This document shows, in pieces, positions 1-7,080 of a stretch of 10,513 bases of DNA. This stretch comes from Gammaproteobacteria bacterium (lineage in GTDB: Bacteria; Pseudomonadota; Gammaproteobacteria; Xanthomonadales; Xanthomonadaceae): positions 1 through 10,513 of the forward strand of contig JAUIJO010000101.1 in NCBI GenBank assembly GCA_030431185.1, in the 5' to 3' direction. A program made the translations under genes and the position numbers. The notes below the pieces were generated by a model. It worked only from the letters and a program-made list of their open reading frames with translations. It searched no databases and had not been told where the DNA came from. The stretch's first letter is position 1; the number at the start of each line of letters is the position of its first letter.

Positions 1-82
1 TCCAGCGCGCCGAGATGATCCCGTACAGGATCGCGATGACGGCGCAGCCCAGCGCCATGGTCAAACCGTACTGCTCCAGCAT
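1..82 (-). CDS. hppA: Membrane-bound pyrophosphatase (ion-pumping), N-terminal fragment
   Basis: Partial gene: only the first 27 codons lie in the window and it runs off the left edge. Read on the minus strand it begins MLEQYGLTMALGC and continues VIAILYGIISARW, a single hydrophobic helix. I recognise this as the start of the K+-stimulated or H+-type membrane pyrophosphatase, which hydrolyses pyrophosphate to pump Na+ or H+ across the inner membrane. The start is supported by a GGGGAGG Shine-Dalgarno run about 7 bases upstream. Nearby on the same strand is a PPi-dependent phosphofructokinase, a pairing known in methylotrophs and xanthomonads, which strengthens the call. The ion pumped and the potassium dependence depend on residues outside the window. 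With so short a fragment another polytopic membrane protein cannot be strictly excluded. Confidence 0.75.
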   Translation of the reverse strand, partial: MLEQYGLTMALGCAVIAILYGIISARW

Positions 83-319
83 GAACCCCTCCCCGGATAA
101 CGAGTGGACTTACGTGGAATTTCGGATATCGGTCTTGTTGTTGGTGTTGCGGGAACGCCTCGCGGCGACCGGTGGGGGCAACGGCCCGACTATCGCACAG
201 GTTGGCGGCCGCGCGCTGCCACCTGGGCCGCACGATGGCCGGAAAGGAGGCGGCCGGCCCCGTGACCGGGCGTTCAGCCCCGGTCTGCCAGCCTGAGTCC
301 GTCCATCCAGGAGATTCCC

Positions 320-835
320 ATGCCTTTCCGACACGTGTTGAGCCTGGCGGTCGCGATGCTCGTCCCGGCCGCGGCCCAGGCCGCCGGACCGGTCCCGGAG
401 ATCGAGCGCCCGGTCGCGCCGCCGCAGGCGGTCGGGGCGGTGCATTCGCTGCGCACCATCCCCGAAGCCTGCGCGCGGATCGAAGGCGTCTACACCGGCG
501 ATGCCGCCGAGCCGTATCGCTTCGCCGTGGTGAAGACGAGCCCCAACTGCCAGCCACGCGCGCGCTTCGTCGACGCGGCCAAGGCGCGCCCGGACACGGC
601 GGGTGGTTGGATCTACAACGACCTCATCCGCATCCCCAGTGCCGCCTGTCCCGGCCAGCAGGCGGTGGTGAAGCTGTGGCGCAAGCCCGCGGCCGTCGCG
701 CCGCCCGACCTCGATGCGCAGGGCCGCTCGCGCATCTACCTGCAGGATTCGGACAAGACCCGCGCCGCGGCCGCCGACAAGGTGCCGATGTTCGCAGCGG
801 CGATGTCGGTGGAAGGCGAGGGGTGCGCGCCCTGA
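320..835 (+). CDS. Secreted/periplasmic protein of unknown function
   Basis: 171-residue protein. The start is well supported by AGGAG at 309-313. Residues 1-21 form a signal peptide: basic PFRH, a hydrophobic run to about residue 16, then an Ala-rich AQA/A cleavage site near 21-22. The mature part has four cysteines (C51, C77, C110, C169), an even number that would suit two periplasmic disulfides. No catalytic motif or named domain is recognised. The gene stands alone on its strand between hppA and the phosphofructokinase, both on the other strand, and its stop lies 6 bases from the phosphofructokinase stop, leaving no room for an intergenic terminator. It looks like a lineage-restricted envelope protein; I cannot assign a function. 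Confidence 0.8.
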   Translation: MPFRHVLSLAVAMLVPAAAQAAGPVPEIERPVAPPQAVGAVHSLRTIPEACARIEGVYTGDAAEPYRFAVVKTSPNCQPRARFVDAAKARPDTAGGWIYNDLIRIPSAACPGQQAVVKLWRKPAAVAPPDLDAQGRSRIYLQDSDKTRAAAADKVPMFAAAMSVEGEGCAP

Positions 836-841
836 GCGCGT

Positions 842-2098
842 TCAGCCTTCGAAGGGCGGCAATTTCCGCCGCACCGGTACGTTCTTGAGGCTCACGTATC
901 GGGGCAGCCCGTCGCGCCCGTAGGGCGGCGGCGCTTCGCCGCGCACCAGCGGTTCGAGATAGCGCCGGGCGGCGGGCGTGATGCCATGGCCGTCGCGCCG
1001 GATGAAACCCGCCGGCATCTTCTTCTCATGGTTCGCCACCTTTTCCAGGGGCGCCGGCTCGATCTTCCAGCGGTAGGGCGTGTCGGAGGTGCGCACGATC
1101 ACCGGCATGACCGCGTTCATCCCCTTCAACGCGTACTCCACTGCCTTGCGACCGACCGCCTGGGCCTGGTCGAGGTCGGTCTTCGAGGCGAGGTGGCGCG
1201 CGGACCGCTGCAGGTAGTCCGGGAGGGTCCAGTGCACCTTGAGCCCGAGCGCGTCCTTCACCCGCCCGGCGAGGAACGAAGCCACGCCGCCGAGCTGGGT
1301 GTGGCCGAAGGAGTCCTTGCCGCCGCCGGCATCGGCGACGAAACGACCGTCCGCGGTCTGGATGCCCTCGCTGGCGACGACCACGCAGTAGCCCACCCGG
1401 TCGACCGTCGCCTGCACCTTCGCGAGGAAGCCCGCTTCGTCGTAGGGGCGCTCGGGGAACAGGATCAGGTGGGGGGCATCGTCGCGGCCTTCTCCGGCGA
1501 GGCCCGCCGCCGCGGCCAGCCAGCCGGCATGGCGGCCCATCGCTTCGTACACGAAGACCTTGGTCGAGGTCTCCGCCATCGCCGCGACGTCGAGCGCCGC
1601 CTCGCGCACCGAGACCGCGGTGAACTTGGCGGCCGACCCGAAGCCGGGGCAGCAGTCGGTGACGGCGAGGTCGTTGTCGACCGTCTTGGGCACGCCGATG
1701 CACGCCAGCGGGTAATCGAACTCGGCCGCCAGCCGCGACACCTTCAGCGCGGTGTCGGCCGAATCGTTGCCGCCGTTGTAGAGGAAATAACGCACGTCGT
1801 GGGCGCGCAGCACGTCGAGCAGGCGCTCGTAGCGCCCGCGATCCGCCTCGAGCGACTTAAGCTTGAACCGGCACGAGCCGAACGCGCCGCCCGGGGTATG
1901 GGCAAGGGCGCGTATCGAGGCCATGCTCTCGCGCGAGGTGTCGATCAGGTCCTCGGCGAGCGCGCCGAGGATGCCGTTGCGCGCGGCCAGCACCTTCACC
2001 TTGCGCGCCCGCGCCGTCTGGATCACGGCCGAGGCGGTGGCGTTGATGACGGCGGTGACGCCGCCGGACTGGGCGTAGAGCAGCTTGCCTTGGGCCAT
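842..2098 (-). CDS. pfp: Pyrophosphate-dependent 6-phosphofructokinase
   Basis: 418-residue cytoplasmic enzyme that interconverts fructose 6-phosphate and fructose 1,6-bisphosphate using PPi, reversibly, in glycolysis and gluconeogenesis. Visible PFK motifs are SGGVTAVINA (11-20), GGNDS (109-113), PKTVDND (137-143, with D141 at the catalytic-base position), MGRHAG (187-192) and the PE pair at 215-216. D112 and K138 occupy the positions that in this superfamily mark PPi rather than ATP use (G104 and G124 in E. coli PfkA). N111 replaces the usual metal-binding Asp at the first position. The start is the ATG before AQGKLLYAQSGG, preceded by CAGGAAA; an upstream in-frame extension to 2374 has no PFK similarity and runs into adk. 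It diverges from adk and lies on the same strand as hppA. The family and PPi assignment are firm by motif; kinetics are not known from sequence. Confidence 0.93.
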   Translation of the reverse strand: MAQGKLLYAQSGGVTAVINATASAVIQTARARKVKVLAARNGILGALAEDLIDTSRESMASIRALAHTPGGAFGSCRFKLKSLEADRGRYERLLDVLRAHDVRYFLYNGGNDSADTALKVSRLAAEFDYPLACIGVPKTVDNDLAVTDCCPGFGSAAKFTAVSVREAALDVAAMAETSTKVFVYEAMGRHAGWLAAAAGLAGEGRDDAPHLILFPERPYDEAGFLAKVQATVDRVGYCVVVASEGIQTADGRFVADAGGGKDSFGHTQLGGVASFLAGRVKDALGLKVHWTLPDYLQRSARHLASKTDLDQAQAVGRKAVEYALKGMNAVMPVIVRTSDTPYRWKIEPAPLEKVANHEKKMPAGFIRRDGHGITPAARRYLEPLVRGEAPPPYGRDGLPRYVSLKNVPVRRKLPPFEG

Positions 2099-2167
2099 GA
2101 CGTGGTTTCCTGGTCGGGAAGTGGGCCGGGTCGACGATGGCGCGCTTTGGCGTCCATTGGGCGAATT

Positions 2168-2199
2168 TGCCCGGACAATGCCCGGAAATCCCGCCCGGA
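2168..2199. repeat. Three spaced copies of a GCCCGGA motif in the pfp-adk divergent region
   Basis: TGCCCGGA occurs at 2168-2175 and again at 2179-2186, one helical turn (11 bases) apart, and CGCCCGGA follows at 2192-2199. They sit just upstream of a possible adk -10 element (TAAGCT, 2205-2210). Same-face spacing of two copies would suit a regulator binding direct repeats, but in DNA this GC-rich short repeats arise by chance. No known regulator is recognised. Confidence 0.3.
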
Positions 2200-2204
2200 T
2201 GCGG

Positions 2205-2210
2205 TAAGCT
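2205..2210 (+). promoter_or_regulatory. Possible -10 element for adk
   Basis: TAAGCT matches the TAnnnT pattern common in xanthomonad promoters and lies in an otherwise GC-rich stretch about 100 bases before adk. No good -35 hexamer is visible at 16-18 bases upstream, so the call is weak. Initiation here would give a leader of about 95 bases containing the 14-bp palindrome at 2222-2235. Confidence 0.25.
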
Positions 2211-2221
2211 GGGCATCGTTT

Positions 2222-2235
2222 CGCCCGGCCGGGCG
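2222..2235. repeat. 14-bp perfect palindrome in the adk leader
   Basis: CGCCCGGCCGGGCG reads the same on both strands. It lies between the possible adk -10 and the adk start, in the region shared with the divergent phosphofructokinase. It could be a protein site or merely a consequence of high GC. Confidence 0.3.
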
Positions 2236-2312
2236 GGTCGTGCGCTCCAGTGTAGCGCCACCGCGGCGGCATCATGCGGGCCCGCTTTTCCGTCTCTTGT
2301 GGAGCGATGTTG

Positions 2313-2891
2313 ATGCGATTGGTACTTCTGGGCGCGCCGGGTTCCGGCAAGGGGACGCAGGCGGCCCGCCTCAAGGATCACCTCCAGGTGCCCCACATTT
2401 CCACCGGCGACCTGCTGCGCGCCGAAGTCGCCGCCGGCAGCAAGCTGGGCCTGGAAGCCAGGGAAGTGATGGCCCGGGGCGAGCTCGTCAGCGACGCGAT
2501 CCTGCTGGGCATGCTCGAGGACCGTTTCTCGCGCCCGGACACCGCCAACGGTTTCATCCTCGACGGGTACCCGCGCAACCTCGCCCAGGCCGACGCGCTG
2601 GACAGCCTGCTCAAGCGCATCGGCCAGCCGATGGAGGCCGCCGTCCAGCTCGAAGTCCCGACCGAACTGCTGGTCGAGCGCATCGCCGGCCGGGCCGCGG
2701 CCGAAGGGCGCGCCGACGACACCCCCGAGTCGGTGCGCACGCGCCTGAACGTCTACAACGAGCAGACCGCGCCGGTCATCGAGTTCTTCCGCCAGCACGG
2801 CCAGCTCACCGTGGTCGACGGCGTGGGCTCGATGGACGAGGTCTTCACCCGCATCATCGAAGCGATCGAGCCGGTCCGCGAGGTCGGTTGA
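2313..2891 (+). CDS. adk: Adenylate kinase
   Basis: 192-residue cytoplasmic enzyme catalysing ATP + AMP = 2 ADP. The P-loop GAPGSGKGTQ is at residues 7-16, the AMP-binding region HISTGDLLR at 28-36, and the DGYPRN motif at 84-89. The LID (about 127-140) is short, so this is the short-LID form of about 190 residues, not the 214-residue E. coli form. The start at 2313 is chosen because the protein then begins MRLVLLGAPG, as in the family, and GGAG at 2301-2304 lies 8 bases upstream. The in-frame ATG at 2307 is too close to that site, and the ATG at 2274 adds an unrelated leader. Downstream, mpl follows on the same strand after 80 bases, so the two may be co-transcribed. Confidence 0.96.
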   Translation: MRLVLLGAPGSGKGTQAARLKDHLQVPHISTGDLLRAEVAAGSKLGLEAREVMARGELVSDAILLGMLEDRFSRPDTANGFILDGYPRNLAQADALDSLLKRIGQPMEAAVQLEVPTELLVERIAGRAAAEGRADDTPESVRTRLNVYNEQTAPVIEFFRQHGQLTVVDGVGSMDEVFTRIIEAIEPVREVG

Positions 2892-2971
2892 GTCCATCGC
2901 GTCGCGCGCGGTGCCGACCCGGTCACCGCGCCAGCGCGCAGTCCGCCGCCGGGCGCACGGATCGTAGACGC

Positions 2972-4336
2972 ATGAAACTGCACATCCTCGGCATCGCCGG
3001 TACCTTCATGGGCGGTGTCGCCGCGCTGGCCCGCGAGCTCGGCCATGAGGTCGAAGGCAGCGACCAGGCGGTCTACCCGCCGATGTCGACCCAGCTCGAG
3101 CAGCTCGGCATCGCGCTGCGACAGGGCTACCGACCCGACAACATCTCCGCCGACTGCGACGAGATCGTGGTCGGCAACGCGCTCTCGCGCGGCAACCCCG
3201 CCGTCGAGCAGGTCCTCGATGACGGGCGCCGCTACATTTCCGGCGCCCAGTGGCTGAGCGAGCGCGTGCTGCCGGGCCGCGACACCCTCGCCGTGGCCGG
3301 CACCCACGGCAAGACCACCACCACCACCATCCTGACCTACCTGCTGCAGGCGGCCGGACGCGCGCCCGGCTTCCTGGTCGGCGGCGTCGCCGAGGACTTC
3401 GGCGTGTCCGCGCGCATCGGTGAGGGTCGCGAGTTCGTCGTCGAGGCCGACGAGTACGACACCGCGTTCTTCGACAAGCGCAGCAAGTTCGTCCACTACC
3501 GGCCGCTGGTCGCGATCCTCAACAACCTCGAGTTCGACCACGCCGACATCTTCCCGGACGTGGCCGCGATCCAGCGCCAGTTCCATCACCTGGTGCGGAC
3601 CGTGCCGCGCCGCGGTCGGCTAGTGGTCAACGGCGAGGACGCGCGCCTGGCCGAAGTGCTGGAGATGGGCTGCTGGACGCCGGTCGAGCGCTTCGGCCTC
3701 GACGGCGGGGATCACGAATGGACGGCGCGGCTGCTGGCCGATGACGGCAGTGCCTTCGTCGTCGTGCACCGGGGTCGCGAGCTGGGCGAAGTCCGCTGGC
3801 CGCTGCTGGGCCGCCACAACGTGATGAACGCGCTGGCAGCCCTGGCCAGTTGCGCAGCGGTCGGCGTCGACGTCGGCCCCTTGCTGCCCGCCCTGGCCGG
3901 GTTCCGCAGCGTGAAGCGGCGCATGGAGCGCCTCGGCGAGGCCCGCGGCGTGACCGTCTACGACGATTTCGCCCATCATCCGACCGCCATCCAGGCCACG
4001 CTCGCCGGCCTGCGCGCGAAGGTCGGCGCGGCGCGGATCCTGGTGGCGATGGAGCCGCGGAGCAATTCCATGCGCCTGGGCGCCCACGCGCAGGCACTCG
4101 CGCCCTCGCTGGAGGACGCGGACGCGGTGGTCTTCCTGCATCGGCCCGGACTGGCCTGGGACGCGGCCCGGGTGGTCGACGCGGTGCGCGGGGACGCGGT
4201 CACCGCCGTCGACGTCGACGCGCTGCTCGATGCGTTGGACGGGCGCGCCCGCGAGGGCGACCACGTGGTGTTCATGTCCAACGGGGGCTTCGACGGCGCG
4301 CCGCGTCGTTTCCTCGACCGGCTGAGCGGTCCCTGA
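2972..4336 (+). CDS. mpl: UDP-MurNAc:L-Ala-gamma-D-Glu-meso-DAP ligase (murein peptide ligase)
   Basis: 454 residues, close to the roughly 457 of E. coli Mpl. It is an ATP-dependent Mur-family ligase of the cytoplasm that attaches recycled murein tripeptide to UDP-N-acetylmuramate, bypassing MurC, MurD and MurE. Visible are the N-terminal nucleotide-sugar fold starting MKLHILGIAGTFMGG, the ATP loop AGTHGKTTTTT (109-119), EADEYDTAFFDKR (158-170), the central-domain GRHNVMNALAA (280-290), and the C-terminal DDFAHHPTA (331-339) and SNGGFDG (436-442). FMGG and DTAFFDKRSKF separate Mpl from MurC. The start at 2972 matches the family N-terminus, although no convincing Shine-Dalgarno sequence precedes it. 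The reading frame is open far upstream, across adk and antisense to pfp, but that is a GC artefact. Confidence 0.95.
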   Translation: MKLHILGIAGTFMGGVAALARELGHEVEGSDQAVYPPMSTQLEQLGIALRQGYRPDNISADCDEIVVGNALSRGNPAVEQVLDDGRRYISGAQWLSERVLPGRDTLAVAGTHGKTTTTTILTYLLQAAGRAPGFLVGGVAEDFGVSARIGEGREFVVEADEYDTAFFDKRSKFVHYRPLVAILNNLEFDHADIFPDVAAIQRQFHHLVRTVPRRGRLVVNGEDARLAEVLEMGCWTPVERFGLDGGDHEWTARLLADDGSAFVVVHRGRELGEVRWPLLGRHNVMNALAALASCAAVGVDVGPLLPALAGFRSVKRRMERLGEARGVTVYDDFAHHPTAIQATLAGLRAKVGAARILVAMEPRSNSMRLGAHAQALAPSLEDADAVVFLHRPGLAWDAARVVDAVRGDAVTAVDVDALLDALDGRAREGDHVVFMSNGGFDGAPRRFLDRLSGP

Positions 4337-4383
4337 CGCCGGCCCGCCCGCCCCGCCCGGGATGACGCCGCGCGGATGATGCG

Positions 4384-4390
4384 TAACACT
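4384..4390 (+). promoter_or_regulatory. Possible -10 element for a leaderless LON-domain gene
   Basis: TAACACT is an AT-rich island in GC-rich DNA. It ends 6 bases before the GTG at 4397, the same geometry as the two promoter-like elements at 6998-7003 and 7081-7086. No -35 is obvious. It is used here mainly as support for the GTG start. Confidence 0.25.
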
Positions 4391-4396
4391 GGCGGG

Positions 4397-4987
4397 GTGT
4401 CGAAACCGCCGCTGCCCGTCGAATCGCTGCCCCTGTTCCCGCTCCATGCCGTGCTGTTGCCCGGCGCGGCGATGACCCTGCGCGTGTTCGAGCCGCGCTA
4501 CCTCGACCTGGTCCGCGAGTGCGGGCGCAATGGCCACGGTTTCGGCATCTGCCTGATCATAGAGGGCGAGGAGGTCGGGGCGGTCGCGTCGGCCGCGGCC
4601 TATGGCACCGAAGCGGTGGTCGAGGACTTCGGCACCGGCGACGACGGGCTGCTGGTCCTGCACGTGAGGGGACGGCGGCGCTTCCACGTCCATCGCGTCC
4701 GCGTGCGCGACAACGGCCTGCAGGTGGCCGATGTCAGCTGGTGCGCCGCCGATGCCGTCGAGCCGCTCCAGCCCGAACACGGCCTGCTGGCGACCCTGCT
4801 GCATGAAGTCATCGACAAGGTCGGCGGCGAGCACGCGCAAGCCGAGCATGCCCGCTTCGACGACGCGGCCTGGGTCGGCTGGCGCCTGGCGGAGATGCTG
4901 CCGCTGGAGAATCCCCAGCGGCAGGTGCTGCTGCAGACCGAGGACCCGCACGAGCGTCTGCAGCAGGTGCTCGCGCTACTGCCCTGA
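4397..4987 (+). CDS. LON peptidase substrate-binding domain protein
   Basis: About 196 residues from the GTG at 4397. The N-terminus SLPLFPLHAVLLPG (10-23) followed by LRVFEPRYLDL is the signature of the LON N-terminal (PUA-like) domain that binds substrates in Lon protease. There is no AAA+ module and no Ser-Lys protease domain, so it is a stand-alone member, which is common in proteobacteria and of unclear role, perhaps in protein quality control. The rest is an acidic and leucine-rich helical region ending LQQVLALLP. Alternative starts are the ATGs at 4376 and 4379, seven and six codons upstream. I prefer GTG because remembered xanthomonad homologues start a few residues before SLPLFPL and because a -10-like TAACACT lies inside the upstream extension. 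Neither start has a clear ribosome site. The 3' end overlaps the convergent membrane-protein gene by 12 bases. Confidence 0.85.
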   Translation: MSKPPLPVESLPLFPLHAVLLPGAAMTLRVFEPRYLDLVRECGRNGHGFGICLIIEGEEVGAVASAAAYGTEAVVEDFGTGDDGLLVLHVRGRRRFHVHRVRVRDNGLQVADVSWCAADAVEPLQPEHGLLATLLHEVIDKVGGEHAQAEHARFDDAAWVGWRLAEMLPLENPQRQVLLQTEDPHERLQQVLALLP

Positions 4988-6991
4988 GCGATCCGCCACG
5001 CTGTGCAGGCGCAACACCGGCAGCCCCGTGCCGGGGTGGACGCCCTCGGCCTGCTCGAAACCCGAAAGCGCTTCGCGCACGGCCTTGAAGGCCTCGCCCT
5101 CGTCGGGCTCGGGGCGCCACAGCGCGAACAGGTCGAAGGGCCGGGCCAAGTACAGGCGCTGGGTCGCACCGAGCCACAGGGGGGTGCCGTCGTCGAGCGC
5201 GGCGGGTGCCGGCCATAGCCGCAGCGCCAGCTTGCGTGGCGCCTGCCCGGGCGCATCGGGGAGGTCGCGCACCATCAGCAGGGCCTCGGCCTGTGCATCC
5301 AGCGTCGCCGGCAGCACCGGTTGAGCCCGCGCCGGCGTGTCGTCGTCGAGCAGGCCCACGGTCGCGGTCCAGTCGGCCTGCGGCTGCACGCGCCAGCCCT
5401 CGGCCTCCAGCGCGAGCTGCAGCGGGGCCAGCGGCCCGGCCACCTGCAAATCGAGCGTCCAGCGGCGACGCACGTCGCGTTCGTCCCGCTGGGCCGGCAG
5501 GGTCTGCCAGTCCTCGCGCCACCAGTCCGCGTCGCTGACGATGCGCAGCGGTTCCACTGCCTGGAACTTCGCCAGCAGGCTGTCCGCCGCGCGCGGCGCA
5601 TGCCAGGCGGCCGCGGCGAGGAAGCTGCCGTAGAACATCCAGGCCAAGGGGTGCATCCAGAACGAGCGCGCCTGGTGGCTACGGTAGGCCAGGCCGAGGA
5701 TCAGCAGCCAGACGATGCCGAACAGCGTGCCGCCGACGATGTCGCTCAGCCAGTGCGCGCCCAGGTAGAGCCGCGCGAAGCCGATCAGCGTGGTCGCGAC
5801 GCCGGCCACCAGGTAGGGCCAGACGCGCTTGCGCCCCGGCAGCTCGCGTGCGATCAGCACCGCGAAGAAGCCGAATACCACCGTCGCCATCGTCACGGAC
5901 ACCGAGGGGAAGCCGAAGCCGGCCGGCGCGGTGGGCGGACGCGGCATGTCGATCGCCGCTTCCAGCAGCGCGGTCAGCACCAGGCCGAACACGATCGCCG
6001 CGATCCAGTGCGCCGCGGCCATCCAGCGCCTGCGCCACAGCAGGTAGACCAGCGGCACGGCGGCGGCGGTACCCAGCACGGGCAGGTCGCCCATGCTCGC
6101 CAGTGCGGCCATCATGCGGTCCGCCAGCGGGTTGCGCAGGCTCCACATGAAGGTGTGCACGCTGTGGTCGAGGGGCAGGGGCCCCCCGCTGGCGAACAGG
6201 GTCGCCAGCAGCGAGAACCAGATCCAGCTGATCGCGAGCAGGCACAGCGCCAGGATCACCAGCGACGGGGATTCCGGCCGGTTGGGGTCGACCAGCGCGC
6301 TCGCGTATCGCCCGAGCCGGGGGTGACGGCGGAACCAGTCCAGCGCCCGCGCCAGCCATTTGTCGGCATGCATCGCCGACCAGCGCCAGGTGTAGAGCAC
6401 GCTGGCCCAGACCAGGCCCAGCGCGACCAGCAGCACCCCGAACACGATGGCGAGGCGGTCCGCGACCGCGGCGACGGCCTCGTAGGACGCGCCCAGGATC
6501 CAGCCCGGGGCGAGGAACAGGGCGGCCCAGCCGACGCAGGCCACCAGGCTGGGCAAAAGGTAGCGCGGGAACGGCATGTGCAGCATGCCGGCGATCGCGG
6601 GCACGAAGGGTCGAACCGCACCGACGAAACGGGCGATGAAGATGCTCTTGACCCCATGGCGACGGAACATCGATTCGCTGCGCTCCAGCCATTGCGGATA
6701 GCGCGAGAACGGCCAGCGCTGGCGCAGCTGCGGACCCCAGAGGCGACCGACCCAATAGCTCAGGGCGTCGCCGAGCAGGGCGCCCAGGGCCGCGGCGGCG
6801 AGCGCATAGGGTCCGTTGATGTGCCCCAGCCCGACCATGGCACCCACCGCGAACAACAGGGGGAGGGCCGGCACCACGATGCCCAGGATCACCAGGGCGT
6901 CGCAGAACGCGATCAGGAAGATCAACGCGCCGGCGGCGGTGGGGTGTGCCGCGATCCAGGCGGTCGCGTTTTCTAGCCAGGCCGATTCCAT
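4976..6991 (-). CDS. DedA-PAP2-LssY three-domain inner-membrane protein
   Basis: 671-residue polytopic protein with three parts. Residues about 15-200 are a DedA/VTT (SNARE-associated) domain, with the typical RFVGAVRPFVPAIAGML at 121-137; this family moves or scrambles membrane lipids. Residues about 245-435 are a PAP2-type phosphatase region: RP at 351-352, FPS at 361-363, and ARLYLGAHWLSD at 406-417. Residues about 482-668 are a soluble LssY C-terminal domain rich in Trp and Arg (WWREDWQTL near 490-498). This order is that of the LssY-like proteins of gammaproteobacteria. The oddity is that two PAP2 motifs are degraded: Glu344 stands where the motif-1 Lys should be, and PSVSV (362-366) stands where PSGH is expected. 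The start is inferred from the family-like MESAWL and a promoter element 6 bases upstream. The domain call is firm; phosphatase activity is doubtful. Confidence 0.9.
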   Translation of the reverse strand: MESAWLENATAWIAAHPTAAGALIFLIAFCDALVILGIVVPALPLLFAVGAMVGLGHINGPYALAAAALGALLGDALSYWVGRLWGPQLRQRWPFSRYPQWLERSESMFRRHGVKSIFIARFVGAVRPFVPAIAGMLHMPFPRYLLPSLVACVGWAALFLAPGWILGASYEAVAAVADRLAIVFGVLLVALGLVWASVLYTWRWSAMHADKWLARALDWFRRHPRLGRYASALVDPNRPESPSLVILALCLLAISWIWFSLLATLFASGGPLPLDHSVHTFMWSLRNPLADRMMAALASMGDLPVLGTAAAVPLVYLLWRRRWMAAAHWIAAIVFGLVLTALLEAAIDMPRPPTAPAGFGFPSVSVTMATVVFGFFAVLIARELPGRKRVWPYLVAGVATTLIGFARLYLGAHWLSDIVGGTLFGIVWLLILGLAYRSHQARSFWMHPLAWMFYGSFLAAAAWHAPRAADSLLAKFQAVEPLRIVSDADWWREDWQTLPAQRDERDVRRRWTLDLQVAGPLAPLQLALEAEGWRVQPQADWTATVGLLDDDTPARAQPVLPATLDAQAEALLMVRDLPDAPGQAPRKLALRLWPAPAALDDGTPLWLGATQRLYLARPFDLFALWRPEPDEGEAFKAVREALSGFEQAEGVHPGTGLPVLRLHSVADRSGQ

Positions 6992-6997
6992 CGCGGA

Positions 6998-7003
6998 ATT
7001 ATG
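6998..7003 (-). promoter_or_regulatory. -10 element for the DedA-PAP2-LssY gene (leaderless start)
   Basis: On the minus strand CATAAT is followed by six bases (TCCGCG) and then the ATG at 6991. That spacing places transcription start at or next to the A of the ATG, so the mRNA would lack a 5' leader. No Shine-Dalgarno sequence is present, in agreement with this. No recognisable -35 is seen, so an activator or extended contacts may be needed. Confidence 0.5.
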
Positions 7004-7005
7004 GG

Positions 7006-7017
7006 GGACGATCGTCC
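7006..7017. promoter_or_regulatory. 12-bp perfect palindrome, candidate operator
   Basis: GGACGATCGTCC is self-complementary and lies 2 bases upstream of the minus-strand -10 CATAAT, within the promoter spacer of the DedA-PAP2-LssY gene and about 75 bases from the start of the divergent kinase-like gene. Its position suits a repressor site, but no regulator is identified and a single palindrome is weak evidence. Confidence 0.3.
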
Positions 7018-7080
7018 TTCGCGCCCGTGCGGGAGGACACGGTCGACGATGCCGGTCGGCCCAAACGCGGCCGCGCGCCC

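Noticed and set aside
172..888. 238-codon frame, including a strong AAAGGAGG at 243-250 followed by GTG at 262
   Set aside because: The product is Arg/Gly-rich and overlaps the signal-peptide protein in another frame. The purine run is a good ribosome-site match but leads to no credible protein.
2099..2374. Upstream extension of the phosphofructokinase to 2374
   Set aside because: It would overlap the adk start and lacks family similarity; MAQGKLLYAQSGG at 2098 is the normal start.
986..2971. Open frame upstream of mpl giving an 1116-codon reading frame
   Set aside because: It runs antisense to the phosphofructokinase and out of frame through adk; the true Mpl N-terminus is at 2972. A high-GC artefact.
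3620..4951. 443-codon open frame on the minus strand
   Set aside because: Antisense to mpl and the LON-domain gene, whose family motifs are clear on the plus strand.
5321..6976. 551-codon open frame on the plus strand
   Set aside because: Entirely antisense to the DedA-PAP2-LssY gene, with low-complexity Arg/Gly/Gln/His composition and no recognisable domain.
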